From the NCBI GenBank assembly GCA_963969495.1, contig OZ018321.1, positions 193,934,087 to 193,998,086 on the forward strand: a stretch of DNA of 64,000 nucleotides, given 5' to 3'. Made by a program: the position numbers and the translations under genes. Source of the DNA: Ceratothoa steindachneri (taxonomy: Eukaryota > Arthropoda > Malacostraca > Isopoda > Cymothoidae). Below the pieces are notes generated by a model, which saw nothing but the letters and a program-made list of their open reading frames with translations, ran no database searches and had not been told where the DNA came from. This document shows positions 11,446 to 28,626 of this stretch, piece after piece; within the stretch, counting starts at the first letter, position 1; each line of letters starts with the position of its first letter.

Positions 11446-12855
11446 GTGTTTATCCCAATGCTCCTCCACCTGTTCAATACCTCCCTTGCTAATGGTGTTG
11501 TCCCTTCTTTCTTCAAATGTGCCCAAATCTGTCCGATCCTTAAAAACCCGAAGTTTAACCCTTCTAACCCAGCTAGCTATCGCCCGATCTCGCAACTTCC
11601 CTTCGTCTCTAAGATCCTTGAGAGAGTAATTGTTTCGCGCATTAATTCCCACATCTTTGCCTGTAATATTGATGAGGCTTACCAATCAGGTTTTAAAGTT
11701 GGGCACTCTACCAAAACCGATCTACTCAATGTTAATGTTTGCTTGCGTAGAACTGCTGATTGGCGTTGTGCCTCCATTCTCATTCTACTTGACCTCTCCT
11801 CTGCCTTTGATACTATTGACCATTCCATCTTGCTTGATCGTCTCCACTCTTTCCTTGGCATTTCTGGCGCTGCTTTCGACTGGTTCCACTCTTACCTTTC
11901 CTCTCGCAGCCAATCTGTAGTGATTAACGATGTCTCCTCTGACTCCACTCCCATTCGCTTTGGTGTTCCTCCAGGCTCTGTCCTCGGCCCTCTCCTTTTT
12001 CGTATCTGCTTATTCCCTCTTAGCTTCCTCCTCCGTAATCTCGGTCTATCCTTCCACCTTTATGCCGATGACACTCAAAACTTTATTTCCTCTTTCCCCT
12101 CGACCATTGCCCACTCAATCTGTGACCTCCTATCTGCCTCTTCTTCTATCTCGGACTGGCAATCGGCTGACTTCCTTAAACTTAACCACTCCAAAACTGA
12201 AGTTCTTCTGGTTGGTACCCCCGCTCTAGAATACAAAGTTAAATCCCTCTTTCCCTACCTCCCTCTGGGTGGAAACTCTGTCGCTTTCTCTGACTTTGTT
12301 AGAAATCTGGGCGTTGTGTTTGATGAGCATCTCTCCTTCAAGCCCCACATCCACAATATTAGTAAATCTTCCCTTTGTTTCCTCCGTAACTTCTCCCGCA
12401 TTCGTTCTCACTTCGATCGCCAAAGTCTTGAGACTGCTGTCCACGTCTTCATTACCTCCAGCCTTGATTACTGTAGCTTTCTTCTTGTAAATCTACCATC
12501 TTCCTCTCTACGTCCCCTTCAGCTAGTCCAGAACTACGCTGCCCGACTACTCCTCCGTCGCTCTCGCTTCTCCCCTTCTAAGCCCCTGCTTCAGGAACTG
12601 TACTGGTTACCTGTCAGATATCGTTCTCATTTCAAGATTCTTCTCTTCACTTTCAAGGTCCTTCACCAAAAGGTCCCAGCCTACCTTTCCTCTGCCCTTT
12701 CCCAAAGTCTCGCCCCTCGGGCCCTTCGGTCATCTCATGCTCCTCTCCTGAATACTCCTTGCTCGTCCCTCTGCTCAATGGGCGACCGCTCCTTCTCAGT
12801 CTGTGCCCCCAAGCTTTGGAATGCTCTTCTAGCCGAAATTAAATCTGCTGCCTGA
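11446..12855 (+). CDS. Reverse transcriptase of L2-like LINE (partial, open frame)
   Basis: About 470 uninterrupted codons; the open frame extends further left to 11353 through antisense gypsy sequence, which is not part of the protein. Motifs in order: FNTSLANGVVPSFFK, YRPISQLPFVSKILERVI, YQSGFKVGHSTKTDLL, LLDLSSAFDTIDHSILLDRL, FGVPPGSVLGPLLF (Q to P in the usual GVPQGS), LYADDTQ with both catalytic aspartates, the thumb, then SLDYCSFLLVNLP, LQLVQNYAARLLL and GDRSFSVCAPKLWNAL. The stop at 12853-12855 comes before a readable LTTFKRLLKMHLFRIAY in the same frame, so the C-terminus is about 20 codons short through one substitution. The endonuclease part is absent. Confidence 0.85.
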   Translation: MFIPMLLHLFNTSLANGVVPSFFKCAQICPILKNPKFNPSNPASYRPISQLPFVSKILERVIVSRINSHIFACNIDEAYQSGFKVGHSTKTDLLNVNVCLRRTADWRCASILILLDLSSAFDTIDHSILLDRLHSFLGISGAAFDWFHSYLSSRSQSVVINDVSSDSTPIRFGVPPGSVLGPLLFRICLFPLSFLLRNLGLSFHLYADDTQNFISSFPSTIAHSICDLLSASSSISDWQSADFLKLNHSKTEVLLVGTPALEYKVKSLFPYLPLGGNSVAFSDFVRNLGVVFDEHLSFKPHIHNISKSSLCFLRNFSRIRSHFDRQSLETAVHVFITSSLDYCSFLLVNLPSSSLRPLQLVQNYAARLLLRRSRFSPSKPLLQELYWLPVRYRSHFKILLFTFKVLHQKVPAYLSSALSQSLAPRALRSSHAPLLNTPCSSLCSMGDRSFSVCAPKLWNALLAEIKSAA

Positions 12856-12996
12856 CTTACCACTTTCAAGCGACTCCTGAAAATGCATCTGTTCAGGATT
12901 GCCTACTCACCCACCTGATCTTAGCCCACAGCCGAACGCGCGCTCTGTGAAGGCCTCTGGCCTTGAAGAGCGCATTATCAGAAATTTATTATTATT
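11446..12996 (+). mobile_element. L2/CR1-superfamily LINE, 5'-truncated, inserted in gypsy
   Basis: The 5'-truncated LINE starts inside its reverse transcriptase region and runs to a 3' tail of ATT repeats (about 12986-13001). Both flanks are antisense gypsy reverse transcriptase sequence, so it landed in an existing gypsy copy. Its coding frame is still open, which makes it one of the younger insertions in the window. The 3' UTR has a small hairpin-prone GC patch (GCGCTC...GAGCGC, 12936-12972) just before the tail. Confidence 0.85.
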
Positions 12997-13110
12997 ATTA
13001 TCATTATCGATGTAGCAAAGGACTTTATCCATAAAACGCTGGAAAGTTTGATCAGAGTTACGTAATCCATATGGCATTTTGTAAATGGATGCAGAATGTG
13101 GAAATGATTT
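12997..13110 (-). pseudogene. Gypsy reverse transcriptase fragment beyond the L2-like insertion
   Basis: The - strand reads KMPYGLRNSDQTFQRFMDK then VLCYID, the finger-palm region that precedes the YxDD box of gypsy reverse transcriptases. It is on the same strand and in the expected order with the fragment at 10274-11445. The stretch that should carry the catalytic YxDD (about 18 codons) is present on neither side, so the LINE insertion came with a small target deletion or the site decayed. Confidence 0.75.
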
Positions 13111-13394
13111 TGATGTAGCGAATGTAATCGTTTTGCTGTAGCGACTATAATTAGTGAATTCGGGCTGTAATGAAAGTATGAATGGGAATTAGGATTCCTC
13201 TCTAGTATGGGGTGATTTTAGAGAATAAGTGAAGAGGGAAGTTTTTAACTGACCTTAATATGACGGCGACGAGAATACAATTGAGAGAGTCATTTCACGT
13301 TATTTCACAAGTGGTGAAATGCGTATGTTTGTATGTGCGTGAAATTCTAGAAGATGTTGTTTGTATCTGTGCGTTAAATGAAATCAGTTTCTCG

Positions 13395-13600
13395 TCACGG
13401 AATGATTGAATTATTAAAGGTTACATAAAATAAATGAATGATTGAATTGCAAAAAGTTATGCATAAAATAATTGAATGATTGAATTGCAAAAAGTTATGC
13501 ATAAAATAAATGAATGAATTATTAAGTTATACATAAATTACATGAATGATTTAATTGACATAGGTTAAGTAAAATAAATGAATGATTTGAATTTTATACA
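13395..13600. repeat. Degenerate ~38-bp AT-rich tandem repeat
   Basis: About five imperfect units of an ATGATTGAATTGCAAAAAGT-type sequence followed by TATGCATAAAATAA. The two central units (13437-13513) are nearly identical and the outer ones are diverged and shorter. A short (TA)n run follows at about 13605. No coding content. Confidence 0.7.
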
Positions 13601-14489
13601 TAATATATATATATTTAAGTTTCCCAGGAGGATTTATTTTATTATAGGAATGCCCAGAGGGCATTGCTCTACCTTGTATCCACCCAAACGAATTCCTCCG
13701 TCATTCTGATCTACACTATTAAACATTTGCATATATGCCGTCTATTTTGCTTTCCACAACACGCCTCACATCGCCATTCCACTATTCAGTATTTCTCGCC
13801 ACCTCCAGTTTATATCCCTCCCTCCTCCTTGAAATGAATTCAACAAATGTGAGCTCAGAAACAATGAGGAGATGAAGAACAAAACAAATTGACAACAAAT
13901 AAACTCGTTTGAGGGTAATTTAATTTTAAGGGAGGTTTGCAAATCTAAAGATCACATGCAGTGTTGTCCCTACCAAAGAGTTTCGTAAGGGGTTTTTTTT
14001 TTAGGGGGAGAAAAGGTACGGCTCGCGGTTACTCTTCCCCTCTGTACCCCTCCCACGATCGGGAAAGGATGGGCACAGAAGAGGAGGAGGCCCGCGGCGG
14101 CCGACTTGCTCCTGGAGAAACTCCCCACACTTCTGACTCTCAGTTCAAGTGAACCGATAGAGAAGTGATTAGTGGGAAGTCCGGAACAAGCTTTAGAAGA
14201 GGGTTTATAGCTGTGGGAGATGGAAAGCTTTCAGCTAAAAGAGGACAGATTGGTGAGGAGGCAGATTGAGCAACCTCGGTAGTCAAAGGTGGAAAGGGTG
14301 GAATACCCTTGCCCGAAGGACAAGGGGGACCTGCTGATTAACGTGGATTCCGAACCACCGTCACACTTTCTCACACTTTTAGCACCTCTGTTCCTCATAC
14401 AGAAGCGGGAGGACCGCCTAATCTCTGTTCCCTTATTTTCTTCATCTTTCATTCGTGTGTTTATTGTAGCATTCATACCGTTTTGAGTT
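13601..14489. other. No gene recognised
   Basis: About 0.9 kb with only short open frames. A GC-rich patch at 14030-14110 stands out from its AT-rich surroundings but matches nothing I recognise. No repeats or splice-flanked exons were found. Confidence 0.4.
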
Positions 14490-15450
14490 ATCTTAGCTCT
14501 GAGCTTTGTTTATGTATTGTTATGTTACTTGTTTTTACTTTCCTTACTTTGTTTCACTTTCTCTTGTTGTTTTCACTTTTTCACTTTAGTTTCACTTTGT
14601 TCACTTGTTTTACTATTAACTTTCACTTAACTATCATTTTTGTTAAACTTTTTAATATAGTTAACTTATTACACTTTTAATTCATTTTCTTCGCATTAGT
14701 TCTGTTTGCACTTTTGATCTGTGTTGTCTTTTTAGTCCGTTGTTTTTTTCCTATTTTAGTTGTTTAAATTCGGTTGTCTTTTTAGGGTATCAATCTGGTG
14801 TCTTGGTTGGTTAACTTTGTTGGTCTGGTTTGTATCGTTATGCTTGTTCCTTCTCTCTTTTTGAATTTTATACTTAAGTGAATTTTATACAGCTGTTGTC
14901 TGCCGCTGGGAAATCGAGTGTTAAAGGGGACTCCAGCTCTGGTGTTTGTGTGCTCAGCAAATGTCGGAGGTAGATCGTCTATCTTCCTCCATATTTTCTC
15001 CGCTCTGTTCCTGATGTTGATATTGAGCGTTTCTAATCCTGCTTCTTGGTTTAGATCCTGTAGTCTTCTCCTCTCTCTCCTACGTGTGTTAGTGATTAGG
15101 TAGAGAGCTTTATTTTGTATTCTCTGGAGTTCCATTTTTTGGTCCTTGTTTCACCGTTGATAGAGGTTGGCGGGTATAGTATGTAGTACCTCTCTTCCTA
15201 GTGAAAGATAGATTTTTCTTTTATTTTTCATGCCTAACCCTCTTAGATTGTACAGTAGATTAAGCATTGGAATCGCCTTGTTCTTCATCTCTGTTATATG
15301 TTGTTTGTAGCCTCTTTTTGTTATTTTGAGCCCTAGCACTTTGCCCTCACTATGACATCTGTAGTTCTGATCTTCAACTATAATTTCAGGTGTTTTGTTC
15401 CTGGAGATTGGGATTATTGTAAATTTCCTTCTGTTCGTCATTATCCAATC
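14490..15450 (-). mobile_element. Related non-LTR retrotransposon, 3' fragment (copy 4)
   Basis: The - strand from 15441 reads TNRRKFTIIPISRNK, then SEGKVLGLKITKRGYKQHI and LLYNLRGLGMKNKRKIYLSL. This is the post-RT domain of the family at 48.6-53.7 kb, which has TNRQKFTIIPMNRRK, NEGKVLGLQLFKTGYKTHI and LYRFRGLSVLNIKKLYMAL. After a shift near 15145 it continues MELQRIQNKALYLITNTRR and AEKIWRKIDD. Identity is clearly lower than among copies 1-3, so it is a sister family. The 3' UTR (14490-14780) is A-rich on the sense strand with repeated AGTGAAA words and two copies of CTAAAAAGACAAC. It is 5'-truncated and lies about 75 bases upstream of the first cyclase exon. Confidence 0.75.
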
Positions 15451-15524
15451 TAAGAGAAAAACTTAAACAACTAAGTCGGAGTAAATTAATGTTAAGCCTA
15501 ACAATTTACATTCATTCCGCGCAG

Positions 15525-22030
<6,506 letters not shown>

Positions 22031-24779
22031 TGACCTTCCAGGGATTCTTAGAGTTTGAAATTTCAAGATGTCTTGCAAGAGACCTCAGCGCCTCTAAAAT
22101 GAAAGACAACTTCATTAATCGCAAAAGGATCTTTCGAGTTCTACTTGGGGTGGGAGTGAGGTCAATCATTAGTATTATTTATTTATATTGTTAGTGAAAG
22201 AGTAAAAATCAGAACCAATCAAGTTTAGAGTTAGGTCTGGGTGTCAGAGAACGCCTAAGAAGGGATAAAGATCCGAGGGAAAATTAAGATTGAATTTAAG
22301 TGATTTCATGACTTTAATTATCTATGAATGTATACCGAATTTCCAGAATCTTATATTTAATAATTATCGGTTAAGATTATATACATATAGTTAAGGTTAC
22401 TGAAAAAAAAAAGAGTTGGTTTAATTGATGACAGAACCAATCCCCCCAAATAGACTACATCATCAAAACTATTGAAGAATATGATTCGTTTGGAGAAAAC
22501 TCGCTTCTCTATTAAAATTAAAGACTTTTATTGGAATATCGAAAAATACTTGAGAAATTCTCTTCAAAATAGAAGAAAATGTGTCGATGAATCCTCGGCT
22601 TAAAACTCATCCCATTCTTAGGAAATCTTATATTCGAGAGACTACGAATTTCAGAAGTGACTGGCTTCCATTTTTTATTCAAGTATAATTTACAAGTATA
22701 ATTGGATCAACTTAACATCTTCTCCTCTACTATAATAATTTTAACATCTTCGACCCAAAGTTTCTGCAATTAAGCCTATACATCAATCCCACAGCGGGTT
22801 AGGGCCTAACCTAACAGAGATATTTTTGCGTATTTGGACCAGTTCATTTTTGGAAGCACAACTGTCACAATTAGTTCATGGGACCAGACCATAATAAAAA
22901 GAAACAAAAAATCTTAAAGTTTCTTGTACATAAATCAAATACTACATGGGCCTATTGATCGTACTTAGCGCATTAGACATTCAATTTCCACCTCACGGCC
23001 GTTGGATATTTACCCATTATTAACGATGACTTTTGCTTGTAAAAAGCCTTGAACTTGTGTGTGATAGAGAGTATCTTTAATATAATTTTACAAGCGATCT
23101 ATATTGGTTCAGTTAGGTTAGTTAAGTGGAACAATCAATCCTCATCTAGGCAGTATAATCTCTAATATAATTCTCTCAAATCATCGGGAAAAGTATTGGC
23201 TGGAAATGTTTCCTCATCCCTGCAATCAAAACACTAATGATTCGTCTGGACATATCTCTCCAGAACCTTGAGGCTTTTTTCCCTTTTCCCAGGGCATAGA
23301 GTTAGAGTTCGTTATTTAATTATCCTTTTTCCTAGTAGGAACTGGAACCTATAGGTGGATACTATTGCTTGCAACTCCGGTAATTAAGTGATGAAGTTTG
23401 CTACTGTAATTTATGCAATCTTTACACGTTTACACTGTCCTTGTTATTTCTATTTTTTAACTTCTTTCATTTGTCTACACCTACCTACTGAGTAAAGATG
23501 TCCGAATTGTTTAGAGTTAATTCCTTTTTATTTTAATAAAAAAAACACAAATTTCCCTTATTTCATGAGGAGTATGTAACACCCTAGTCATGACGTTATG
23601 CTTGTATAACATTTCCGAAACATGGAGTATTGCTTCAATTGGCGGAAGCCTTCATATACTGCAAATTCTTTTCTTTGGGCTCTATCATTTGTCTCAAGAG
23701 CCTTCATTATTTCATTTCATACCCATCGTCTTATATTTTGAGGAACGAAACTTTATGGACGGTCGAGCATTGTAATTTATACTGCCCAATGATTGTACCT
23801 TAATTAGATGTCCACGACCCTCCTGTTCTAGCTGGATGCAAGACACCGTCTACATATTTTTTTTTGCTTCTTTCACCAATCACCTGGTGACTGTTTCACA
23901 GACTTGGCACTTACCCACCAAATGTGTATCTAGTTTTACTTTGCTTGTAATACTAGGTCGCAATTTTCACTTATTAAGTACATTAAAAAAATATAATTTA
24001 AACTTTTCTGAGGTATTTCCAAAATGCAAAAACTATATGAAAATATTTTACTGATAGACTCTCTAATAAACTGTTGCATTTTGTAAATAAATACTGTATA
24101 TGAATGGACTATATATTTTTATGTCTCCTTATCATAGCAATTATGAATACCACCGATCAATGCGAATTATTAACTATAAAAAAAAACTAATTTGAGTTTT
24201 TATAATTTTTCCTTTTAATCTGAAAGACTTGAACCGTGATAAGAGAGGAGATAATTTTGAAAAACCAGGTTTCTCTTTCACATAGGTCTTTCTAAAGGAT
24301 CTTTCTAAGCCGGTTATTTGTACAAATTTATTCGTGGATAATTTAGTCGCTATAGTAGTTATTGTTTATCCTTTACCTATATATATTTTACCTTCTATTT
24401 TGTCCTCGTCTCTCTCATTGTTTCATGGAGTGCACTTGTCCCAGGGTACTGGGAATTAGAAATGATAGTCATGGTAATATTAATATTATTAACATTATTG
24501 ATAGTGATATTGTTGTTGATGTCAAGGCGATGATATTTAGGAAGGCTTTTAATTGTGATCTTTTATCTCGTTGTTTTTTATGTGCTATCTTTGTTTCTCT
24601 GGTTTCTATTTAGTCAATGTGTTTCTATAGATTTAGGAGGTTTACAACATCTGGGACTAAGTTCATTATCATATTTTACAATCCCAGTAGTTTTTAGTTT
24701 CATTATGGCCGTTTTTTGTTTTTATCTTTTATATGATATTTCCTTGTCTTATAGTCTTGTTCTCTTTTAATTAACCTAA
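22031..24779. other. No gene recognised (3' flank of cyclase gene)
   Basis: AT-rich sequence with only short open frames in all six frames. The beginning may hold the 3' UTR of the cyclase transcript. No transposon signature was recognised. Confidence 0.4.
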
Positions 24780-25612
24780 CATATGCTTTAAGTAAAATAA
24801 TTTAATTGATATACATTAATTAATATTCTTTAATAATATAATTTAATATATTTTAATCAATATTTTTTAAATATTATTTAATTAATATATTTCGATTAAT
24901 ATCATTAAAATAATATCCTTTAATTAATATGATTTAAATAACATTATAGAATTAATATCATTAAACTAATTTCTTTTAATTAATGCCCTTTTAATTAATA
25001 TCATTTAATTAATGTCATTTAATTACTATCCTGAAATTAACCTAAGGTAATTAATGTCCTCTGCTTAATGTTCTTTAATTACTATCCTTTAATTAATGTC
25101 ATTAACTATTATCTTTAATTAATGTCATTTAATTATTATCATCCAATTAATTTAATGTAATTAATGTTCTTTAATTAATATCCTTTAATTTATGTCATTA
25201 ATTAATATCCTTTAATTTGTCTTTAAATATTATCATTTAATTAATGTAATATAATTAATGCCCAATAATTAATAGCCTTTAATTATTTATTAATTATCTC
25301 CTTTAATTAATTTAATGTAATTAATGTCCTTTAATTAATGGCATTAAATATTATTCTTTACTTAATGTGATGTAATTAATGTTCTTTAATTAGTAATTTA
25401 ATTAATGGTCTTTAACTCATTTTCTTTAATTAATATCTTTTAATTAATTTAATGTAATTAATGTTCTTTAATTAGTAATTTAATTAATAGTCTTTAACTC
25501 ATTTTCTTTAATTATTATCTTTTAATTAATTTAATGTAATTAATGTTCTTTAACTCATTTTCTTTAATTAATATTTTTTAATTAATTTAATGTAATTAAT
25601 ATCCTTGATAAT
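24780..25612. repeat. AT-rich array of TTTAATTAAT-type repeats with an 82-bp higher-order unit
   Basis: About 830 bases built from variants of TCCTTTAATTAATGTCATTA. The right third has a higher-order period: GTTCTTTAAT begins at 25381 and 25463 with an almost identical 82-bp unit, and a deleted third unit starts at 25545. The left part is more diverged. It ends sharply near 25612. It has no coding content and satellite-like character. Confidence 0.8.
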
Positions 25613-25725
25613 CTCGGAGATGTAATTTTAATGTCTTCGTATGAGATTGAAGTTCGCTTCGAAATTTATGTGACTTGAAATTACAAAAGAATATATTTGT
25701 ATCAGAATATAATTTAGGGCCAATT

Positions 25726-25950
25726 TATTTCTTCTTTTTTTTTTCCTTTGACAAGATTGTTTAAGTGTGTTCTGGTACTGGTCAAAGAACGTTCACTCCC
25801 GGTTCCAACCCTGCCAGGGGCCTTAATTGCGGAGGTGAGGGCATAGGCTGGAGAGTTGCGCCCTCTTAGCTCAACGCTCCAATTCTCCAGTAACACACAT
25901 TCCGTCCTTCCACAACACCCATTGCACCATCCCGAGACCAAGGCAATGTT
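25726..25950 (-). mobile_element. Candidate tRNA-type SINE with A-rich tail
   Basis: On the - strand there is an A-box-like TGAGCTAAGAGGG (around 25860), a B-box-like GGTTGGAACCGGG (around 25800), a terminal CTTTGAC...GTCAAAG inverted pair, and an A-rich tail (25726-25745). The A-to-B spacing is longer than in a tRNA. No target duplication was verified, so this is tentative. Confidence 0.35.
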
Positions 25951-26195
25951 TGGCGGATAAGATACGGCAGTCAGGGTACACTGTAGCGTGTGGCCTCCCT
26001 AAACACCCTTTGATCCCTTTTTTAACACTTTCTGGGCTCTCGCTGAACACTCATTGGGCCCTCCCTTCCTCAACATCTACTAAGCTCTCCTTGAGCCGTT
26101 GTGAGTGCTCTTTACAGTCTATTCAAACTCTCCTTAGGTCTTTCCCCTCAGTCTCCTGCTCTCCATCCCTTTGTCCTTTCTTATTGACCCGTGAA

Positions 26196-26453
26196 CAGAG
26201 CGGGGCAGTATTTAAATACAGCTGTGTATTTAGAACTGTATTTATATATACATTGGTTTTCATGTATTTAAATACTTCTAATTAGTATTTAAATGCGGGT
26301 TTATGTTCAATTAACTGGTATAGAAAGTATTTTCGATTTTATATTTTTGAGTATTTAAATACATGAAAACCAATGTATTTACTATTTATAAATACAGTTC
26401 TAAATACACAACTGTATTTAAATACATATGTATTTAAATACTGCCCAACTCTG
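26196..26453. mobile_element. Palindromic hAT-type MITE, 258 bp
   Basis: Long inverted repeats start CAGAGCGGGGCAG on the left and CAGAGTTGGGCAG on the reverse complement of the right, each continuing into a TATTTAAATAC block. The two arms pair over most of their length. The flanks CCCGTGAA and ACCGTGAG agree at six of eight positions, as expected for a decayed 8-bp hAT duplication. No coding sequence. Confidence 0.8.
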
Positions 26454-27272
26454 ACCGTGAGGCTGAGTGTGGGGTTATTAACTAGCCTCACTCGGCCGTT
26501 ATAATTCTCTACCAATTAAACGAATTAATAATTTCGTTCCTGCTTCAAAGTCGATTCGGGCAAGAATCTCTCCGCAATGACGATACGCTCAAAGAAGCTG
26601 AGTTCGGTTCTCATTCTCGGAGGAGCGATGGAGGAACCTTCCTGTTGCCTACGGTGTGGGGTGGGGCATGGTATCCCGGACGAGCTTGCTTTGACCTACT
26701 AAGGATGAAATGAAATCCTGCCTCACTTGTCAGGGTCCACTCGCTGGTGAGATATTAAAGGAGAGAGAGACAGAATGTGGAGGTCCAGAGTATTGAATAG
26801 ATGCGTCTACCAAAGACAGAGCCTCCGAGAGCAAGTGTTCATGTTCAAACAAAATAAAGGTGAATGTGCCAGCTCAATACTGTTTATTAGCGTCGTGAAT
26901 TTGTTAATATAAAGCGAACACCAACGAAGACCCCCGCAGAAACTTTGTAAGAAATAAAATGTGAGATTAGAGGAAGATAAAGTGCGGCGAAGAAACATAG
27001 GCCCAAATGTCCAGCCGGACTTTGCAGCGAGGAGGGCGCCCAATCTTTCAGAGGAAAGCTGCATTATGCTGGTCCATGAGACAACTAGCACTCTCTTTCG
27101 GGGCTGGGGGAGGGAGGGGCATTTATCTTGATTTCAGGTGCAAGGGAGAGGTTTTACCTTTGGGTATGTCGGCCAGTGGGTAACCGATGCCCCCGAGTGA
27201 TCCATCTGTGCAAACAACAGAATTTAAATCACAAACAATATAACATTAAAATATGGATTTCTTGCATAAAAA

Positions 27273-27275
<3 letters not shown>

Positions 27276-27354
<79 letters not shown>
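27276..27354. repeat. (TA)n microsatellite
   Basis: About 39 uninterrupted TA units. It abuts the broken left side of the reverse transcriptase/RNase H fragment at 27388. Confidence 0.95.
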
Positions 27355-27355
<1 letters not shown>

Positions 27356-27387
27356 CTTTTGTTTGGGCGACTGTTGCAATTTAAAAA

Positions 27388-28260
27388 AGTATCCCATTCA
27401 CCATGGGATTTGCGGGAAGTCCCTACATCATGCAGATGTGCATGGCCCCGATCCTGGCCAAATTCGCTGAGGATTTCGGTTGCACGGCCTACACATACCT
27501 GAACGATGTCTTATTCCTGGGCTCCCCCGCGGACCTCGTCAGGCTCTGAGATTTCCTGCTTACCACCTCCCTGGGGATCAACGTGGGCAAGAATTTACTC
27601 ACACCATGTCAACAGCTCGTCTACCTAGGAGTGGAAATTGACCTCGCCCATAAAGCATCCCACCTTACGTCTAGAATGAGAGGGCGCTTCGTCTAAGCCC
27701 TCGAACGGGCCTCCCGGGTGGCTTACCCCTCGGACTTCTGGGGTCGTCTTGGTGGCCTCTTGAACTTCGTGTGTGGCGCTACCTCCCTTCCCCACTTTTG
27801 GGCACAGTTGGCCTACCGACGCAGTCTCAGGGTCTCGTTGCTGAAGGCCCTCCTGTCGTCAGACTGGGTCCCATGGAATCCGCCGGAGTTCACATGGGGG
27901 CGAGCGTACGTGGATGTGTCAGAGAATGCCTTGGGCTGGGTTTCCCCTAGGGGCACACTTTTCTCATACATATTCCCTGTACCCTGCACCGCTCACGTGA
28001 GCGAGTTTATTGCTTTATTTTTGGCAGCCCTGTGGTTCCCCTACGCTCGTCTCCTGGGGGACTCGACCTCTTCGATTTACATTTTGAATAAGGGTAAAAT
28101 CTTAGACCTTTTATTGTTTTTTGTGCCAGATTGGAGGCTAATTTCTTTCCACTATGTTTCTATTCTTAGGAGACCTCGAGCCTGTTGGATCCCGTCCGAA
28201 GAAAATCCGGCTGACCTGCCATGGCGTCCTAATTTAGGGGGCGGGGGGCCAATGACGTCA
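27388..28260 (+). pseudogene. Reverse transcriptase + RNase H fragment of an unusual retroelement
   Basis: The frame reads IPFTMGFAGSPYIMQMCMAP, TYLNDVLFLGS (YxDD with Asp to Asn), FLLTTSLGINVGKN, LVYLGVEIDL, a linker with GLLNFVCGATSLP, then an RNase H: AYVDVSENALGWVS, TAHVSEFIALFLAAL, LLGDSTSSIYILNKG and IPSEENPADLPW. Stops at 27547 and 27694 break it. The protein ends right after RNase H, with no integrase or recombinase, followed by a G-run. The closest match I can name is the DIRS-type group. Family-level layout (GD.S in RNase H, YVPS..NPAD.PSR-type end, RNase H at the C-terminus) also recalls hepadnavirus-like polymerases. The family is not settled. Confidence 0.6.
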
Positions 28261-28317
28261 TGACTCCGGACGTGACGTCAAGGCTCAAAGTCTCGACTAT
28301 ATCTCGCCTATATAAGG
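28235..28317 (+). promoter_or_regulatory. G-run, CCAAT, two CRE sites and TATA box (promoter-like cluster)
   Basis: Directly after the RNase H frame there is a G-rich run (28235-28248), CCAAT (28249-28253), TGACGTCA at 28253-28260 and again at 28273-28280 (20 bp apart, about two helical turns), and TATATAAGG at 28309-28317. This looks like a polypurine tract followed by an LTR-type promoter with ATF/CREB sites. No transcript evidence is available. Confidence 0.55.
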
Positions 28318-28626
28318 GCTCGGATATTGAGAAGATTTCCTAATCTGCAAAGTTAATTAAAAAAAATAATGTGTGAGTAACATGTCTATTAATACCTTTG
28401 TAAATTGATAATGTTCATATAGATTATAACATCGAAAGATTATAGCTACTTATAGATTATAAATTAACGACTACTCAGTGCGGTCTAATTGACCTTATCC
28501 ATCACATCCTAAAATCGTCGAACTAAGAATGTATCTCACTCTCGAAAATGATAAGGATTCTGTGACCTGCAACATATCAGCTTTTCCATGAAGGAGTCCC
28601 CACATTCATAAATGTTGGGAAACGAA

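Noticed and set aside
22790..22825. Telomere-like CCTAACCTAAC
   Set aside because: Only two units; not a telomeric array.
26807..27091. 94-codon open frame on the - strand with AATAAA downstream
   Set aside because: No recognised domain. It could be part of an LTR, but the borders cannot be shown.
27128..27355. Open frame ending in Ile-Tyr repeats
   Set aside because: The C-terminal half is only translated (TA)n microsatellite.
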